Assembly: GCF_049532985.1 (NCBI RefSeq)
Contig: NZ_CP186693.1
Span: 4,278,001 to 4,342,000, forward strand
Reading direction: 5' to 3'
DNA from: Promicromonospora sp049532985
Lineage (GTDB): Bacteria > Actinomycetota > Actinomycetes > Actinomycetales > Cellulomonadaceae
DNA length: 64,000 nucleotides
The first letter of the stretch is position 1. Each line of letters starts with the position of its first letter. The notes below the pieces were generated by a model. It was not told the DNA's origin and ran no database searches. It saw only the letters and a list, made by a program, of their open reading frames with translations. A program made the position numbers and the translations under genes. Shown piece after piece: positions 15,977-24,359 of this stretch.

Positions 15977-16648
15977 TCACGCGGGGACCCGCGAGCGGTC
16001 GGTGTCCGGGAGCCGCCCGTCCGCCCAGCGCACCCCCCAGGCGAGCGCGAGGAAGACGACGGCCACGCCCGCGGAGTTGATCAGTGCCCCGGCGTAGCCC
16101 AGCTCGGTCACGTCCAGGAAGGGATACGGGTACCAGCCCGTCGCCGCACCCCGGACGAACGTGTAGACCAGCCACGCGATCGGGTAGACCACCGACCACC
16201 AGACGGTCCGCGCGGTCACCCGCGGGCGGGGACCCACCAGCACCCAGGCCACGACGGCCAGCACCGGTGACAGGACGTGCAGCATCACGTTCGACACCAT
16301 CCCGGCGCCCGTGAGCTCCACGAGCCCGCGCAGCACCGTGTTGTAGACGATCCCGGTCACCGCGATGCACAGCAGCGCGTCCAGCCGCAGCACCCGGAAC
16401 ACCGGCCCGTCCCGGCGCGGGTCGAGCGCCAGCGCCAGCGACACACCGCCGATCAGCAGGTTGGACTGGATCGTGAAGTAGCTGAACAGCCGCACGACGC
16501 GCTCGGCATGGGTGGGCGCGATCCCGGGGCCGCCCGTGAGCGCCACGACGAGCTCGATGGCGAAGCCACCGAGCGCGAGCAGAGCCACCAGCAGGTGGAG
16601 GACCCGGGCGAAGGGGGCCTGCTCGGACAGGGCGTTCCGGTAGGTCAC
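15977..16648 (-). CDS. Pr6Pr-family membrane protein
   Basis: 223 aa with six hydrophobic segments. Landmarks are RLFSYFTIQSNLLIG, VYNTVLRG, HVLSPVLAVVAWVL and WLVYTFVRGAATGWYPYPFLD, which match the Pr6Pr (FAR-17a/AIG1-like) family. Function unknown; some eukaryotic relatives are lipid hydrolases. The GTG at 16648 has no clear ribosome binding site; TAGAAC lies 6 nt upstream and may be a weak -10. It is divergent from the HAD gene. Confidence 0.8.
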   Translation of the reverse strand: MTYRNALSEQAPFARVLHLLVALLALGGFAIELVVALTGGPGIAPTHAERVVRLFSYFTIQSNLLIGGVSLALALDPRRDGPVFRVLRLDALLCIAVTGIVYNTVLRGLVELTGAGMVSNVMLHVLSPVLAVVAWVLVGPRPRVTARTVWWSVVYPIAWLVYTFVRGAATGWYPYPFLDVTELGYAGALINSAGVAVVFLALAWGVRWADGRLPDTDRSRVPA

Positions 16649-16713
16649 CCCCTGGTTCTACCAGTGCTCCCGGGCGGCCGCCCGGCGAGGACTTGCGGCA
16701 CGTGTCACGCGGA

Positions 16714-16719
16714 TAGAGT
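16714..16719 (+). promoter_or_regulatory. -10 element TAGAGT before HAD gene
   Basis: TAGAGT followed by 7 nt and the ATG at 16727. A TTGCGG at 16693 is a possible -35 with a short 15-nt spacer. Confidence 0.45.
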
Positions 16720-16726
16720 GACCTCC

Positions 16727-17521
16727 ATGCCGTCGACGCACCCCTCGTCCGCCACCGCGGCGTTCTTCGACGTCGACAACACGATCATCCGCGGGGCGAG
16801 CGCCTTCCACATCGCCAAGTCCGCGTACCAGCGCAAGTTCTTCGGCACCCGCGACATCCTCAAGTTCGCCCTGGTCCAGGCCCGCTACCTGCTCTGGGGT
16901 GAGAACAAGGAGGAGATCGACCAGGTGCGCGACCGCGCCCTCTCGCTCATCGCGGGGCGCAGCGTCGCGGAGATCGCCACCCTGGGCGAGGAGGTGTGGG
17001 ACGCCGTCCTGTCGCTGCGGATCTACCCCGGCACGCGCCGGCTGCTCGACGAGCACATCGCGGCCGGCCACCAGGTGTGGCTCATCACCGCCACGCCCGT
17101 GGAGATCGCACAGCTCATCGCCCGCCGGCTCGGCGCGACCGGGGCCCTGGGCACGGTCGCCGAGCACAAGGACGGCTTCTACACGGGCCGGCTCAAGGGC
17201 GACCTCATGCACGGGCAGGCCAAGGCCGACGCCATCGTCGAGCTCGCCGAGGTGAACGACATCGACCTCGACGAGAGCTACGCCTACGGCGACTCGCTGA
17301 ACGACCTGCCGATGATGCGCGTCGTGGGACACCCGTGCCCCATCAACCCGGACCTGCGGCTGCGCCGGCACGCGCAGGAGGTGGGCTGGCCCATCCGGGA
17401 GTTCCGCGGCCGCTCCCAGCGTGCGGCGGGCCGCGGCGTGCGGACGGCCTCCTGGGCGGGTGCCGCGTGGGTGCTCGGCCTGGTGCTCCGCGCGGCCCGG
17501 CGCCGGCTGCGCGGTCACTGA
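16727..17521 (+). CDS. HAD-IB family hydrolase (SerB-like)
   Basis: 264 aa. Motif I is FFDVDNTI (Asp15 nucleophile, Asp17), motif II VWLITATP, then a Lys in the KADAIVEL segment, and motif III YGDSLNDLPMM. This is the HAD-IB branch that includes phosphoserine phosphatase and phospholipid-related phosphatases. The C-terminus has a hydrophobic stretch (SWAGAAWVLGLVLRAA), so it may be membrane-associated. In actinobacteria this gene is often near bS22, as here. Substrate not determined. Confidence 0.85.
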   Translation: MPSTHPSSATAAFFDVDNTIIRGASAFHIAKSAYQRKFFGTRDILKFALVQARYLLWGENKEEIDQVRDRALSLIAGRSVAEIATLGEEVWDAVLSLRIYPGTRRLLDEHIAAGHQVWLITATPVEIAQLIARRLGATGALGTVAEHKDGFYTGRLKGDLMHGQAKADAIVELAEVNDIDLDESYAYGDSLNDLPMMRVVGHPCPINPDLRLRRHAQEVGWPIREFRGRSQRAAGRGVRTASWAGAAWVLGLVLRAARRRLRGH

Positions 17522-17616
17522 CGACCGGCGCGAGCGCGGGGGTAGCTGCGGTATCGGGCCGCTTTCCACCACCAGGCCCGCACTCACCGTCCCGGTGCCC
17601 CAGGCGTCTCGGGCAC

Positions 17617-17653
17617 GAAGAAGGCCCGGCCCCAAGGGGCCGGGCCTGGTCTT
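17617..17653. terminator. hairpin between HAD gene and bS22
   Basis: GAAGAAGGCCCGGCCCC pairs, with a mismatch or bulge, with GGGGCCGGGCCTGGTCTTC around AA; it serves the convergent pair. Confidence 0.75.
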
Positions 17654-17675
17654 CACGCGCCCGGGGGCGCGTGGG

Positions 17676-17774
17676 TCACTTCTTGTTGCGACGCTGGTGG
17701 CGCGTCTTGCGAAGCAGCTTGCGGTGCTTCTTCTTGGCCATACGCTTGCGGCGCTTCTTGATGACGGAGCCCAT
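17676..17774 (-). CDS. small ribosomal protein bS22 (AURKAIP1/COX24 domain)
   Basis: 32 aa. The ATG at 17774 has GCGAGGA 3-4 nt upstream. The product is almost entirely basic, starting MGSVIKKRRKRMAKKKHRK and continuing LLRKTRHQRRNKK. This is the actinobacterial 30S subunit protein bS22, seen in mycobacterial ribosome structures and related to the mitochondrial COX24/AURKAIP1 domain. It is easily missed because of its length. Confidence 0.93.
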   Translation of the reverse strand: MGSVIKKRRKRMAKKKHRKLLRKTRHQRRNKK

Positions 17775-17966
17775 AGGTCCTCGCAATGTTCGATCGGTCG
17801 GCGGCGGCCCGACGACGGGCCGCTCGGCGAAATGGTCCACGGTTGGTCCGGGACAGTGACGCCAGAGTGACGATGGCCGACCAACACGAAAAGTAGTCCG
17901 TGCCTAGGTTACCCGCTCTGCCGCGCGGCCCGTAATCGAGCCTGTGTGAGATGTCACGCGCGGTGG

Positions 17967-18635
17967 TCAGGGCCGAGCCGCGAACCGCTCCAGCAGGTCG
18001 GCGTGCCCCGAGCAGACCAGCAGGTCGTTGGCGGAGATCCGCGTCTCCGGCGTCGCGTAGACGAACTCCGCGCCCGGCGACTTCACGCCGATCACCGTGA
18101 TGCCGTAGCGCTTGCGGATGTTCGACTGCGCGAGCGTGAAGCCCTGCGCCTCCTTCGGCGGACGCATCTTCACGATGGTGAACCCGTCCTCGACCTCGAT
18201 GTAGTCGAGCAGCTTGCCGCTGACCAGGTGCGCGACGCGCTTGCCGGCGTCGGCCTCCGGGTAGACCACGTGGTGGGCGCCGATGCGGGTCAGGATGCGG
18301 CCGTGCTCCGCGGAGATCGCCTTGGCCCAGATCTGTGGTGTGCCCAGGTCGACGAGGTTGCCGGTGATCAGCACGGACGCCTCCAGCGACGAGCCCACGC
18401 CGACCACCGCGACGCCGAAGTCCCGCGCGCCGAGCTGCTCCAGGGCCTCCGGGTTGGACGCGTCGGCCTCCACCAGCGGCAGCCGGCCGGACCACTGGGC
18501 CACCAGCACCGGGTCCTGCTCCACGGCGAGCACGTCCTGCCCGAGGCGGTCCAGGGTGGCACCGATCGCCGACCCGAACCGGCCCAGGCCGATCACCAGC
18601 ACACCCGCATCCCGATCGGGCTTCTTCTCCGGCAC
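17967..18635 (-). CDS. ktrA: Trk/Ktr potassium uptake regulatory subunit
   Basis: 222 aa. The GTG at 18635 has AGAGAGGA 5 nt upstream. The N-terminal RCK/TrkA-N domain has the Rossmann motif VIGLGRFGSAIGATL and an acidic ribose-binding end (VEQD); a TrkA-C domain lies at about residues 135-215. It binds nucleotide and gates the membrane subunit encoded 68 nt upstream. RCK_C domains of this type are known c-di-AMP targets, and the window also encodes the c-di-AMP synthase DisA. Confidence 0.92.
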   Translation of the reverse strand: MPEKKPDRDAGVLVIGLGRFGSAIGATLDRLGQDVLAVEQDPVLVAQWSGRLPLVEADASNPEALEQLGARDFGVAVVGVGSSLEASVLITGNLVDLGTPQIWAKAISAEHGRILTRIGAHHVVYPEADAGKRVAHLVSGKLLDYIEVEDGFTIVKMRPPKEAQGFTLAQSNIRKRYGITVIGVKSPGAEFVYATPETRISANDLLVCSGHADLLERFAARP

Positions 18636-18703
18636 GGTCTTCCTCTCTGGCCACTTGTCGGACGTCCAGGCCACCCTAGTGACCGGTACCGCGCCCCGAG
18701 GCC

Positions 18704-20101
18704 TCAGCCGATGATCGGGCGCTCCTCGGGGAAGCGTACGATGCGCCGCCGGTCGCGGAGCGCCAGCACCGCCACGACGGTCACGGCGCCGGTCCGCCCC
18801 ACGAACATGAGCAGCGCCAGGACGTACTTGCCGGCGTCGGGCAGGTCGTGCGTGATGCCCGTGCTCAGCCCGACGGTCGCGAACGCGGAGAGCACCTCGA
18901 ACAGGACCCGGGACAACGGCAGGTCGGTGACCTGGAGCAGCGCGACGCACGAGACCAGCACGATGCTGGCGCCGGTGAACACGACGGCGATCGACAGGCG
19001 CAGCACGTCGCGCGGGATGCGGCGGCCGAACGCCTCGATGTCCCGGTCGCCGCGCGCCTCCGCGACGATCGCGAGCAGCATGACGGCGAGCGTCGTCACC
19101 TTGATGCCACCCGCGGTCGACGCCGACCCGCCGCCCACGAACATCAGCGCGTCCTGGATGAGCCAGCTCGACTCGTGCATCGCGCCGACGTCGACCGTGC
19201 TGAAGCCGCCCGACCGCGGCATGATCCCCGCGAAGACCGCTGCCAGCAGCTTGTCCCCGAGGCTCAGCGGCCCGAACGTCTCGTCGTTGGACCACTCCAG
19301 GACCAGCAGCAGCAGCGCGCCGACCACGAACAGCACGCCGCTGGTGACGATGGTCAGCTTGCTGTGCAGCGAGAGCCGCTTGGTCCAGCCGTGCCAGCGC
19401 TGGCCGGGCCGCGGCAGCGACCGCTGGATGTTCAGGATCACCGGGAAGCCGAGCGCGCCGATGAACACGCCGAGGGCGATCGGCAGCACCAGCGTCCAGT
19501 CGCCGACGTGCGGCATCAGGCCCTCGGTGGTGGGCACGAAGCCCGCGTTGTTGAACGACGAGACGCCGTAGAACAGCGCGTGCCAGGCCGCGGTGCCCAC
19601 GTTGTCCTCGATGACCACCAGCCGGGGGAACAGGAGTACCGCGATCGACAGCTCGAGCGTGGTCGCCGTGATGATGATGACCCGGACCAGCGAACCGACG
19701 TCCCCCAGGCGGCTCGTCTTGGTCTCGGACGCCGTGAGCAGCTTCTGCGTCAGCCCGATCTTGCGCGACACGATCATGCCGAGCAGGGAGGCGACGGTCA
19801 TGATGCCGAACCCGCCGATCTTGATGCCGGCGAGGATCACGATCTGCCCGTACAGGGACCAGTAGGTCGCGGTGTCCTGCACCACGAGCCCCGTGACGCA
19901 CACGGCCGAGACGGCGGTGAACAGCGCGTCGACCAGCCGCGCCCCCTCGCCGTCGGCAGTCGCGAAGGGCACCATCAGGAGCGCCACGAACAGGGCGATC
20001 ACGCAGGCGAAGACGGTGACGGCCAGCCGGGCCGGGGCCCGGAACGCGAGCTCGTCGACCAGCTCCCGGAGGCCGAACAGCCTGTGCCGCAAGCTCGGCA
20101 T
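18704..20101 (-). CDS. ktrB: Trk/Ktr potassium uptake membrane subunit
   Basis: 465 aa. The ATG at 20101 follows a GA-rich leader (GGAGGGGAGCAGGGGCGG). The four pore-loop repeats are visible: SAVCVTGL, SSFNNAGF, MPRSGGFSTVD and SAFATVGLS, each with the filter glycine. Two helices flank each loop. It transports K+ (with Na+ or H+) and works with the KtrA subunit downstream. Confidence 0.93.
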   Translation of the reverse strand: MPSLRHRLFGLRELVDELAFRAPARLAVTVFACVIALFVALLMVPFATADGEGARLVDALFTAVSAVCVTGLVVQDTATYWSLYGQIVILAGIKIGGFGIMTVASLLGMIVSRKIGLTQKLLTASETKTSRLGDVGSLVRVIIITATTLELSIAVLLFPRLVVIEDNVGTAAWHALFYGVSSFNNAGFVPTTEGLMPHVGDWTLVLPIALGVFIGALGFPVILNIQRSLPRPGQRWHGWTKRLSLHSKLTIVTSGVLFVVGALLLLVLEWSNDETFGPLSLGDKLLAAVFAGIMPRSGGFSTVDVGAMHESSWLIQDALMFVGGGSASTAGGIKVTTLAVMLLAIVAEARGDRDIEAFGRRIPRDVLRLSIAVVFTGASIVLVSCVALLQVTDLPLSRVLFEVLSAFATVGLSTGITHDLPDAGKYVLALLMFVGRTGAVTVVAVLALRDRRRIVRFPEERPIIG

Positions 20102-20255
20102 CCGCCCCTGCTCCCCTCCGTGCACACATCCTGGCGATCGACGCCCTACTCTGCCACGACACGGGTTCGCTGGCCGCTTTCCAGGGCTCGTGGTGCCCGG
20201 GCGGCGCCTCACAGCCAGATGCCGGGCCGCGCAGCTGCCCGCCGCCCCGGTCCGT

Positions 20256-20261
20256 TACCGT
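20256..20261 (+). promoter_or_regulatory. -10 element TACCGT, leaderless acuC
   Basis: TACCGT, GGGCGG, then GTG at 20268. The G-rich spacer is adjacent to the start and cannot act as a normal ribosome binding site. Confidence 0.55.
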
Positions 20262-20267
20262 GGGCGG

Positions 20268-21443
20268 GTGCACCTCGCCCGGCTGGTCTGGAGTCCGCGA
20301 CTCCTCGAGTACGACTTTGGCCCCGGGCACCCCATGTCTCCTGCCCGGCTCGACCTGACGATGCGGCTGATCGAGGCGCTCGGTCTGCTGGAGGAGCCCG
20401 CGCTGGAGGTGGCGGACGCCGAGCCCGCGAGCGACGCCCTCATCGAGACGGTGCACGACGCCGACTACGTGGCCGCCGTCCGGCGCGCGGGAACCACGCT
20501 GGAGCCCGACCTCGCACGCGGCCTGGGCACCGACGACGACCCGCTGTTCCTCGGGATGCACGAGGCCGCGGCGCGTCAGCTCGGCGGGTCCGTCGCCCTC
20601 GCGGACGCCGTCTGGTCCGGCGAGATCTCGCACGGTGTGAACGTCGCGGGTGGCATGCACCATGCGATGCCGGGCGCGGCGTCGGGCTTCTGCGTCTACA
20701 ACGACGCCGCCGCGGCGATCCGGCGACTGCTGGACCGCGGTGCGGAGCGGGTCGCCTACCTGGACTTCGACGCGCACCACGGCGACGGCGTCGAGGCGAT
20801 CTTCTGGGACGACCCGCGCGTGCTGACCGTCTCGATCCACGAGGACGGCCGCACGCTGTTCCCCGGCACGGGGGCGTCGGCCGACGTGGGCCCGCCCGGG
20901 CCCGCCGAGGGGACGGCCGTCAACCTGCCGGTCCCGGCGCGCACCTCGGGCGCCGCCTGGCTCCGGGCCGTCGACGCCGTGGTACCCGCCCTGGTCCGTG
21001 AGCACCGCCCACAGGCGATCGTCTCCCAGCACGGCTGCGACGCCCACGGTCGCGACCCGCTCTCGAACCTCGACGTCTCGGTGGATGCGCAGACCACCGC
21101 ACAGCAGTGGGCGCACGCGCTCGCGCACGAGCACGCCGACGGCCGCTGGCTCGCCCTCGGCGGTGGCGGGTACGCGGTGTCCGACGTCGTCCCGCTCGCG
21201 TGGGCGGCGCTCGTCGCCGAGGCAGCCCACGCGCCCCTGGTGCGCGGGTCGGAGCTGCCCGCCACGTGGCGCGCGGTCGTCGAGTCCCTGGACCTGGAGG
21301 CGGCACGCACGCTCGGCAGGGGCGAGGTCACGTTCCGGAGGTGGCGCGACGGCTACGACCCCGCCGACCCGGTGGACCGCGCCGTCCAGGCCACCCGGCG
21401 CGCGGTGTTCCCGCTGTGGGGCCTGGACCCGCTGCTGGACTGA
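20268..21443 (+). CDS. acuC: acetoin utilization protein AcuC / class I histone deacetylase-like
   Basis: 391 aa from a GTG that is probably also the transcript 5' end. Zinc amidohydrolase of the arginase/deacetylase fold: GGMHHAMPGAASGFCVYND, the metal-binding YLDFDAHHGDGVEAIF, HEDGRTLFPGTG, and SQHGCDAHGRDPL. Bacterial AcuC deacetylates and so activates acetyl-CoA synthetase. The second catalytic His-His pair and the Asp ligands are in place, so it should be active. Confidence 0.9.
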   Translation: MHLARLVWSPRLLEYDFGPGHPMSPARLDLTMRLIEALGLLEEPALEVADAEPASDALIETVHDADYVAAVRRAGTTLEPDLARGLGTDDDPLFLGMHEAAARQLGGSVALADAVWSGEISHGVNVAGGMHHAMPGAASGFCVYNDAAAAIRRLLDRGAERVAYLDFDAHHGDGVEAIFWDDPRVLTVSIHEDGRTLFPGTGASADVGPPGPAEGTAVNLPVPARTSGAAWLRAVDAVVPALVREHRPQAIVSQHGCDAHGRDPLSNLDVSVDAQTTAQQWAHALAHEHADGRWLALGGGGYAVSDVVPLAWAALVAEAAHAPLVRGSELPATWRAVVESLDLEAARTLGRGEVTFRRWRDGYDPADPVDRAVQATRRAVFPLWGLDPLLD

Positions 21444-21459
21444 CGCCGCACGCCGGTCG

Positions 21460-21511
21460 GCAGCACGTCAGGTGATCGGTACCCCGGGGTGCCGATCACC
21501 TGACGTACTGC
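21460..21511. terminator. 20-bp hairpin after acuC
   Basis: Arms 21460-21479 and 21492-21511 pair with one mismatch around a CCCCGGGG-containing centre. It lies between two plus-strand genes and can isolate the phytase gene. Confidence 0.75.
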
Positions 21512-21566
21512 CGATCACAGGCCGCCGTACACGCTCCGTTCACCGCCGTTCGGGACGCTTCGGTCC

Positions 21567-22871
21567 ATGCGACGTCGCCTCGCCGCCCTGCCGGCCGCCC
21601 TGCTGCTCCTGTCCCTGCTCACGCCGGCTGCGGCGCCGGCGTCGGCCACGGGCGACCGCGGGACGCACGGGACCGCCGTCGTCACCACGTCCGTGGAGAC
21701 GCCCTCGCTGTACGACGACGAGGCCGGCGGCAACGCCTCCGGCGACGACCCCGCGATCTGGGTGCACCCCGAGGACTCGGCGCGCTCGCTCGTCGTGGCC
21801 ACGGCCAAGGAGGGCGGGCTGCGCGTCTACGACGTGGCCGCGACCGAGCTGCAGTCGGTCGCGGCCACGCCGGCGCCCCGCGCGGACGGTGTGCCGGGCC
21901 GGTACAACAACGTGGACATCGCCTACGGGCTGGACGTGGGCGGCGAGCGGACGGACGTCGCCGTCGTCTCGGACCGGTACAACGACCAGATCCGGTTCTT
22001 CGCGATCGACCCGGCCGGGGCCGCCGCCGCGACACCGCTCACCGAGGTGACCGCCCCCGGGCTGGACTTCCTGTTCAGCCCGGACCGGGAGGCCGTCGAC
22101 GAGGAGCACACCGCCTACGGCCTGGCCGTCTACCAGCGCCGGGGCGCGACCTACGCGGTGGTGACCCAGGAGGGCACCACCACCATCGCGACGGCCCGCC
22201 TCACCACCGGGGCCGACGGCGTGGGCTACACCGACGTCGAGCACCTGGCGATGCCGGGCGAGTTCCGGCTGCCCGACGGCACCACCTGGGTGCCCTGCGA
22301 GGAGCCGGGTACCGGGCCGCAGCTCGAGGGCGTCGCCGTCGACCGCCGTACCGGCACGCTCTACGCCGCGCAGGAGGACGTGGGCCTGTGGCGCGTGCCG
22401 CTCCCCCTGGGCTCCGGCGAGCCGCGCCTGGTCGACAGGGTCCGGGACTTCGGCGTGCACGACGTCTACGACCCCGCGACCGAGGAGTGCGCTCCCGTGG
22501 ACCCGGCGGCACCGTCGTACGGCGGGAGGCACCTCACCGCCGACGCCGAGGGCGTCGACATCTGGTACGGCCCCGGCCGCACGGGCTACGTGATCGTGTC
22601 CAGCCAGGGTGACGACACCTACCCCGTCTACGCCCTGACCGGCCGCAACCGCCCGCTCGGTGCCTTCCGCGTGGCAGGCGACGGCGTGGACGACGTCAAC
22701 GGCTCGGACGGGCTGGCCGTGTCCAACGCCCCGGTCGGCGGGTACCGGTCGGGCCTGCTGGTCACGCACGACGAGCCCGAGACGGGCCCCGACACGGACC
22801 CGGACCGTGACGCGACGGGCTTCTCGTACGTCCACTGGGGCGACGTCGCCGACGCCCTCCGCCTGCCCTGA
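21567..22871 (+). CDS. secreted beta-propeller phytase (3-phytase)
   Basis: 434 aa. A signal peptide with an Arg-rich start and an AxA-type cleavage region (PASAT, about residue 29). Beta-propeller phytase landmarks: GDDPAIWVHP, NNVDIAYGLDV, the Asp-rich calcium-binding segments, LEGVAVD, LTADAEGVDIWYG and DGVDDVNGSDGLAVS. It releases phosphate from phytate outside the cell in a Ca2+-dependent way. No Pho-box or clear ribosome binding site was recognised upstream. It is convergent with the ABC-2 permease. Confidence 0.9.
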   Translation: MRRRLAALPAALLLLSLLTPAAAPASATGDRGTHGTAVVTTSVETPSLYDDEAGGNASGDDPAIWVHPEDSARSLVVATAKEGGLRVYDVAATELQSVAATPAPRADGVPGRYNNVDIAYGLDVGGERTDVAVVSDRYNDQIRFFAIDPAGAAAATPLTEVTAPGLDFLFSPDREAVDEEHTAYGLAVYQRRGATYAVVTQEGTTTIATARLTTGADGVGYTDVEHLAMPGEFRLPDGTTWVPCEEPGTGPQLEGVAVDRRTGTLYAAQEDVGLWRVPLPLGSGEPRLVDRVRDFGVHDVYDPATEECAPVDPAAPSYGGRHLTADAEGVDIWYGPGRTGYVIVSSQGDDTYPVYALTGRNRPLGAFRVAGDGVDDVNGSDGLAVSNAPVGGYRSGLLVTHDEPETGPDTDPDRDATGFSYVHWGDVADALRLP

Positions 22872-22877
22872 CCCGGA

Positions 22878-23603
22878 TCAGGCCGTGCGGCGGCGGAGGG
22901 TGAGGATACCCAGGACCACCGCGCCCACGATGAACAGGGCGATCACGCCGACGGCGCCCCGCACGCCCGACCACTCCTCGCCGGCCGCGAGCGACGTCAT
23001 CGCCTCGATGGCGTAGGTGAGCGGGAAGGCGCGGGACAGCCACTCCAGCACCTCGGGCATCTGGTCCCGCGGCATGAGCAGCCCGCAGGTGATGAGCTGC
23101 GGGAACAGGATGGCGGGCATCATCTGGACCGCCTGGAACTCGCTCCGGGCGAGCGCGGAGGCGGCCAGACCCAGCGTGCAGCCGAGGATCGCGTCGAGCA
23201 GGGCGACCACCACGACGAGCCAGAGCGGCCCGGCGACGTCCATCCCCACGAGCAGCGCGAAGCCGACCACCACGAAGGCCTGGACGAGCGCGAGCGTCGC
23301 GAACGCGAGACCGTAGCCGGCCACGAAGTCGCCCCGGCGGATCGGCGTGGTCATGAGCCGCTCCAGCGTGCCGGACTGCCGTTCGCGCAGCGTGGCGACG
23401 CTGGTGACCAGGAACATCACGATGAGCGGGAACAGGCCCACGAGCATGGGGCCGAACCGGTCCAGCACCTGCGGCTGGTCGTGGAACATCCACGCGATGA
23501 GGCCGATGAGCAGGCACGGCAGCAGCATGATGAGGGCCACGGTGCGGTGGTCGCCGCGGAGCTGCGCGAGCACGCGGCCGGCGGTGGCGAGGGTCAGGCT
23601 CAT
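22878..23603 (-). CDS. ABC-2 type export permease
   Basis: 241 aa. The ATG at 23603 overlaps the ATPase stop as ATGA and has GGGGAGGA upstream. Six hydrophobic helices with the TLRERQSGTLERLMTTPIRRGDFVAGY cytoplasmic segment and the FPLIVMFLVTSVATLRE start are typical of ABC-2 drug or polysaccharide exporters. With the ATPase next door it forms a small exporter, controlled by the TetR gene upstream. Confidence 0.9.
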   Translation of the reverse strand: MSLTLATAGRVLAQLRGDHRTVALIMLLPCLLIGLIAWMFHDQPQVLDRFGPMLVGLFPLIVMFLVTSVATLRERQSGTLERLMTTPIRRGDFVAGYGLAFATLALVQAFVVVGFALLVGMDVAGPLWLVVVVALLDAILGCTLGLAASALARSEFQAVQMMPAILFPQLITCGLLMPRDQMPEVLEWLSRAFPLTYAIEAMTSLAAGEEWSGVRGAVGVIALFIVGAVVLGILTLRRRTA

Positions 23604-24346
23604 CGGACGTCCTCCCCGGGGGTGGCGGCGGCCGCCCGGTCGATCAGGGTGAGGAAGGCGCGTTCGGCGTCGGGTGCCCCGGTGCTGGTCAGCAGCTCCT
23701 CCGGCGTGGTGTCCGCGACGAGTGCGCCCGACCGCATGAGGAGCAGGCGGTCGCACTGGGTGGCCTCGTCCATGACGTGGCTGGAGACCAGGAGCGTGCG
23801 CCCCTCGGCGGCGAGCCGCCGGAAGACCGTCCACAGGTCGCGCCGCAGCACGGGGTCCAGGCCCACGGTCGGCTCGTCCAGGACGAGCAGCTCGGGGTCG
23901 CCGACCAGCGCCGCCGCCAGCGACACGCGGGAGCGCTCGCCACCGGAGAGGGTGCCGACGCGCTGTTTCTCGTGCCCGCCCAGGTCGACGGTGGCCACGG
24001 CCGCCGCCACCGCCCTCGCGGACGACGGCACGCCGGCCAGTGCCGCGAAGTACCTGAGGTTCTGGACCACGGTGAGGTCGGTGTAGACGCTGGCGTCCTG
24101 CGTCATGTACCCGACCCGGCGGCGCAGTGCCGGGGTGCCGGCCGCGGCGCCCAGCACTTCCACGGACCCGGTCACCTTGTCCTGCACACCGACGACGGTG
24201 CGCATGAGCGTCGTCTTGCCCGAACCGGACGGCCCGAGCAGCCCGACGACGGAGCCGACGGGCACGGCCAGGTCGAGCCCGTCGATGATCGGCCTGCCGC
24301 CGCGCACCACCCGGAGGTCCCGGATGACGACCGCACTTTTCCTCAT
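23600..24346 (-). CDS. ABC-2 exporter ATP-binding subunit
   Basis: 248 aa from the ATG at 24346. Walker A LLGPSGSGKTTLMR, Q-loop YMTQDASVY, signature TLSGGERSRVSLAAAL, Walker B LLVLDEPTVGLD and H-loop LVSSHVMDEA are complete. DrrA/CcmA-like. The start has no ribosome binding site; CATAAT lies 7 nt upstream, and the start codon is inside a perfect-armed palindrome, so the TetR regulator (24355-25014) probably represses this operon by binding there. Confidence 0.93.
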   Translation of the reverse strand: MRKSAVVIRDLRVVRGGRPIIDGLDLAVPVGSVVGLLGPSGSGKTTLMRTVVGVQDKVTGSVEVLGAAAGTPALRRRVGYMTQDASVYTDLTVVQNLRYFAALAGVPSSARAVAAAVATVDLGGHEKQRVGTLSGGERSRVSLAAALVGDPELLVLDEPTVGLDPVLRRDLWTVFRRLAAEGRTLLVSSHVMDEATQCDRLLLMRSGALVADTTPEELLTSTGAPDAERAFLTLIDRAAAATPGEDVR

Positions 24347-24354
24347 GTGAGGAA
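24339..24354. promoter_or_regulatory. TetR operator TTCCTCA-N2-TGAGGAA over a start codon
   Basis: 7-bp perfect arms with a 2-nt centre. The start codon of the ABC ATPase (24344-24346) is inside it and the -10 CATAAT (24354-24359) touches its edge. Confidence 0.7.
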
Positions 24355-24359
24355 TTATG
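24354..24359 (-). promoter_or_regulatory. -10 element CATAAT, leaderless ABC ATPase
   Basis: Minus-strand CATAAT, 7 nt (TCCTCAC), then ATG. It overlaps the TAA stop of the tetR gene. Confidence 0.55.

Noticed and set aside
20102..20267. c-di-AMP (ydaO type) riboswitch before ktrB
   Set aside because: I could not find the conserved ydaO stems or GGGA-type motifs in this 166-nt stretch.
18848..21001. 717-codon plus-strand open frame
   Set aside because: It runs opposite ktrB and out of frame through acuC; the product is Arg/His/Gln-rich without motifs, as expected from the opposite strand of GC-rich genes.
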